Assembly: GCF_900166965.1 (NCBI RefSeq)
Contig: NZ_FUZI01000006.1
Span: forward strand, 62,001 to 126,000
Direction of reading: 5' to 3'
Length of the DNA stretch: 64,000 nucleotides
Origin: Photobacterium piscicola
Lineage (GTDB): Bacteria; Pseudomonadota; Gammaproteobacteria; Enterobacterales; Vibrionaceae
Part shown: positions 62,552 through 64,000 of the stretch, in pieces
Layout of the letters: each line of letters starts with the position of its first letter
How positions within the stretch are numbered: the stretch's first letter is position 1
Program-made: the position numbers and the translations under genes
The notes under the pieces: generated by a model
Seen by the model: only the letters and a program-made list of their open reading frames with translations
The model's database searches: none
Told to the model about the DNA's origin: nothing

Positions 62552-64000
62552 TTATATACCTCGCTTCCAACCTAAGGTACGCATTAGATCGGCAAAGACA
62601 CCTGCCGCAGTCACTTCCGTACCGGCACCATAACCACGTAAGACGAGAGGAATCGGTTGGTAGTAACGGCTATAAAACGCCAATGCATTTTCACCGTCTT
62701 TGATTTTAAACATCGGATCATCAGGGTTTACGGCAACAATCTTAACGTTACACTTACCATGATCAATCTCACCCACATAACGTAATACTTTGTCTTCTTT
62801 TGCTGCGGTCGCAGCCAGCTCAGAGAAATAGACATCGGCTTGAGGCAAACGAGCCATAAAGTCATCAACAGAACCCGAAGCATCAAAACCTGGCGGTAAT
62901 GCTTGTTCTACCACCACATCTTCAAGTTCTAATTCTAACCCAGCTTCACGAGCCAAAATCAGTAACTTACGCGCAACATCCATACCAGAGAGATCATCTC
63001 GAGCATCAGGCTCAGTAAAGCCATTATTACGTGCAACTGTGGTCGCTTCACTGAAACTCATGCCATCATCTAACTTACCGAAGATGTAAGATAAAGAGCC
63101 AGATAAGATACCCGAGAAACGTACTAATTCATCACCTGCAGCCAGCAAGTTTTGTAAATTTTCAATCACAGGTAAGCCAGCACCAACAGTGGTGTCATAC
63201 ATGAATTTACGATGACCAACTCGCGCAGCTTGGCGTAATTGTTGGTAATACGCCATGCTAGCAGTATTGGCTTTCTTATTAGGGGTAATAACGTGGAAAC
63301 CTGCCGCAAGATAATCGGTATATTGCTCGGCAATAGTTTGATCTGACGTACAATCAACAATCACGGGGTTGATAATATGGTTATGACGGACTAACTCAAC
63401 CATACGTTGTAATTGCAATGGTTCATTAACCGCCCCCATCAGATCACGCCAGCTATCTAGCATAAAGCCATTACTGTTAAGCAGTAACCCTTTACTGTTC
63501 GCCATGCCACAGACACGGATCACAATCCCTTTTTGCGCTAATTTTTGTTGCTGACGGTGAATTTGATCAATTAATTCACCACCAACGCCACCAACACCAA
63601 CAACAAACACATCTAACGTATGTTGGCTATTAAATAAATTCTCATGACACGCTTTAACCGCTTCTGATACTTTATTTTGAGGAATAACCGCAGAGATAGC
63701 ACGTTCAGATGACCCTTGTGCAATCGCTACAATGTTGACATCGACTTCCGCTAACGCCGTAAAGAAACGCGATGCAACACCATGTGAGGTTCGCATACCG
63801 TCACCAACCAACGTCACAATTGATAAATCATCACTAAACTCAACTGGCTCTAATAAACCTTCTTTTAATTCAAGCTCAAAGCTAGCAATTAATGCTTTTC
63901 TAGCTACCGTCTTATCCTGAGTTTCAATACAAAAACTAATGCTGTATTCAGATGAAGATTGCGTGATCAACACCACCGAGACGCCGGCGGTTGACATCGC
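62552..64000 (-). CDS. thrA: Bifunctional aspartokinase I/homoserine dehydrogenase I (5' end outside window)
   Basis: ThrA carries the first and third steps from aspartate to homoserine and is usually feedback-inhibited by threonine. The C-terminal 482 codons are present; the N-terminal kinase, about 340 residues, lies beyond the right edge. Visible are the ACT-type regulatory segments ([39 protein letters not shown]), the Rossmann start of homoserine dehydrogenase ([19 protein letters not shown]), [34 protein letters not shown] and [14 protein letters not shown]. It heads thrABC. Confidence 0.97.
   Translation of the reverse strand, partial: AMSTAGVSVVLITQSSSEYSISFCIETQDKTVARKALIASFELELKEGLLEPVEFSDDLSIVTLVGDGMRTSHGVASRFFTALAEVDVNIVAIAQGSSERAISAVIPQNKVSEAVKACHENLFNSQHTLDVFVVGVGGVGGELIDQIHRQQQKLAQKGIVIRVCGMANSKGLLLNSNGFMLDSWRDLMGAVNEPLQLQRMVELVRHNHIINPVIVDCTSDQTIAEQYTDYLAAGFHVITPNKKANTASMAYYQQLRQAARVGHRKFMYDTTVGAGLPVIENLQNLLAAGDELVRFSGILSGSLSYIFGKLDDGMSFSEATTVARNNGFTEPDARDDLSGMDVARKLLILAREAGLELELEDVVVEQALPPGFDASGSVDDFMARLPQADVYFSELAATAAKEDKVLRYVGEIDHGKCNVKIVAVNPDDPMFKIKDGENALAFYSRYYQPIPLVLRGYGAGTEVTAAGVFADLMRTLGWKRGI

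Overview
The window is a chromosomal stretch of a gammaproteobacterium of the family Vibrionaceae, most likely Photobacterium or a close relative. The evidence is low GC with long A/T tracts between genes, an OmpU-type porin between greA and dacB (the position of ompU in Vibrio cholerae), and a VpsR-type regulator between lysS and mutH (as in V. cholerae). An NptA-type Na/phosphate transporter, a 283-residue ThyA and a DUF3545-like small protein point the same way. Nearly everything is core genome in conserved order. I see no insertion sequence, prophage, CRISPR array, rRNA or integron.

Layout. 1-4388 (minus): rimP-nusA-infB (infB cut by the left edge), preceded by tRNA-fMet and tRNA-Leu(GAG) and then secG. 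5466-11553: glmM, folP, ftsH, rlmE (minus), yhbY (plus), greA (minus). 12161-14783 (plus): porin and dacB. 14938-15795 (minus): a short MgtE-family transporter behind a long leader holding tiny ORFs and competing hairpins. 16362-22114 (minus): carB, carA, dapB. 22228-30478 (minus): ispH, fkpB, two tandem lspA genes, ileS, ribF, murJ. 30686-31749 (plus): rpsT and a DUF502 protein. 31822-34229 (minus): nhaR, a small secreted protein, nhaA. 34752-35894 (plus): nptA. 36016-40635 (minus): thyA, a TSUP permease, ptsP, rppH. 41366-42046 (plus): mutH. 42070-50086 (minus): vpsR, lysS, prfB (programmed frameshift), recJ, dsbC, xerD. 50299-54776: fldB (plus), brnQ (minus), trmN6 and srmB (plus). 54864-57195 (minus): yaaA, yaaJ-like. 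57693 to the end: a DUF3545-like gene (plus), ung, nfo (minus), grcA (plus), and thrC-thrB-thrA (minus; thrA cut by the right edge).

Themes. Translation: infB, nusA, rimP, initiator tRNA, ileS, lysS, prfB, rpsT, rlmE, trmN6, srmB. Envelope: secG, ftsH, glmM, dacB, murJ, lspA, dsbC, porin. DNA repair and chromosome upkeep: mutH, recJ, xerD, ung, nfo. Biosynthesis: carAB, dapB, folP, thyA, ispH, ribF, thrABC. Ion and nutrient transport: nhaA, nptA, mgtE, brnQ, yaaJ, TSUP.

The most unusual items are the mgtE leader (a Shine-Dalgarno-led 16-codon ORF running into mutually exclusive stems, in front of a transporter that lacks the usual CBS Mg sensor), the tandem lspA pair together with absence of lgt from its usual place beside thyA, a tandem FNR-site promoter at grcA whose 53-bp spacing equals that of E. 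coli yfiD, a DsbC without its second disulfide, and a small secreted protein inside the nhaA-nhaR unit. Non-ATG starts (TTG at rimP, carA, rpsT, brnQ; GTG at srmB) were set from Shine-Dalgarno position and family length.
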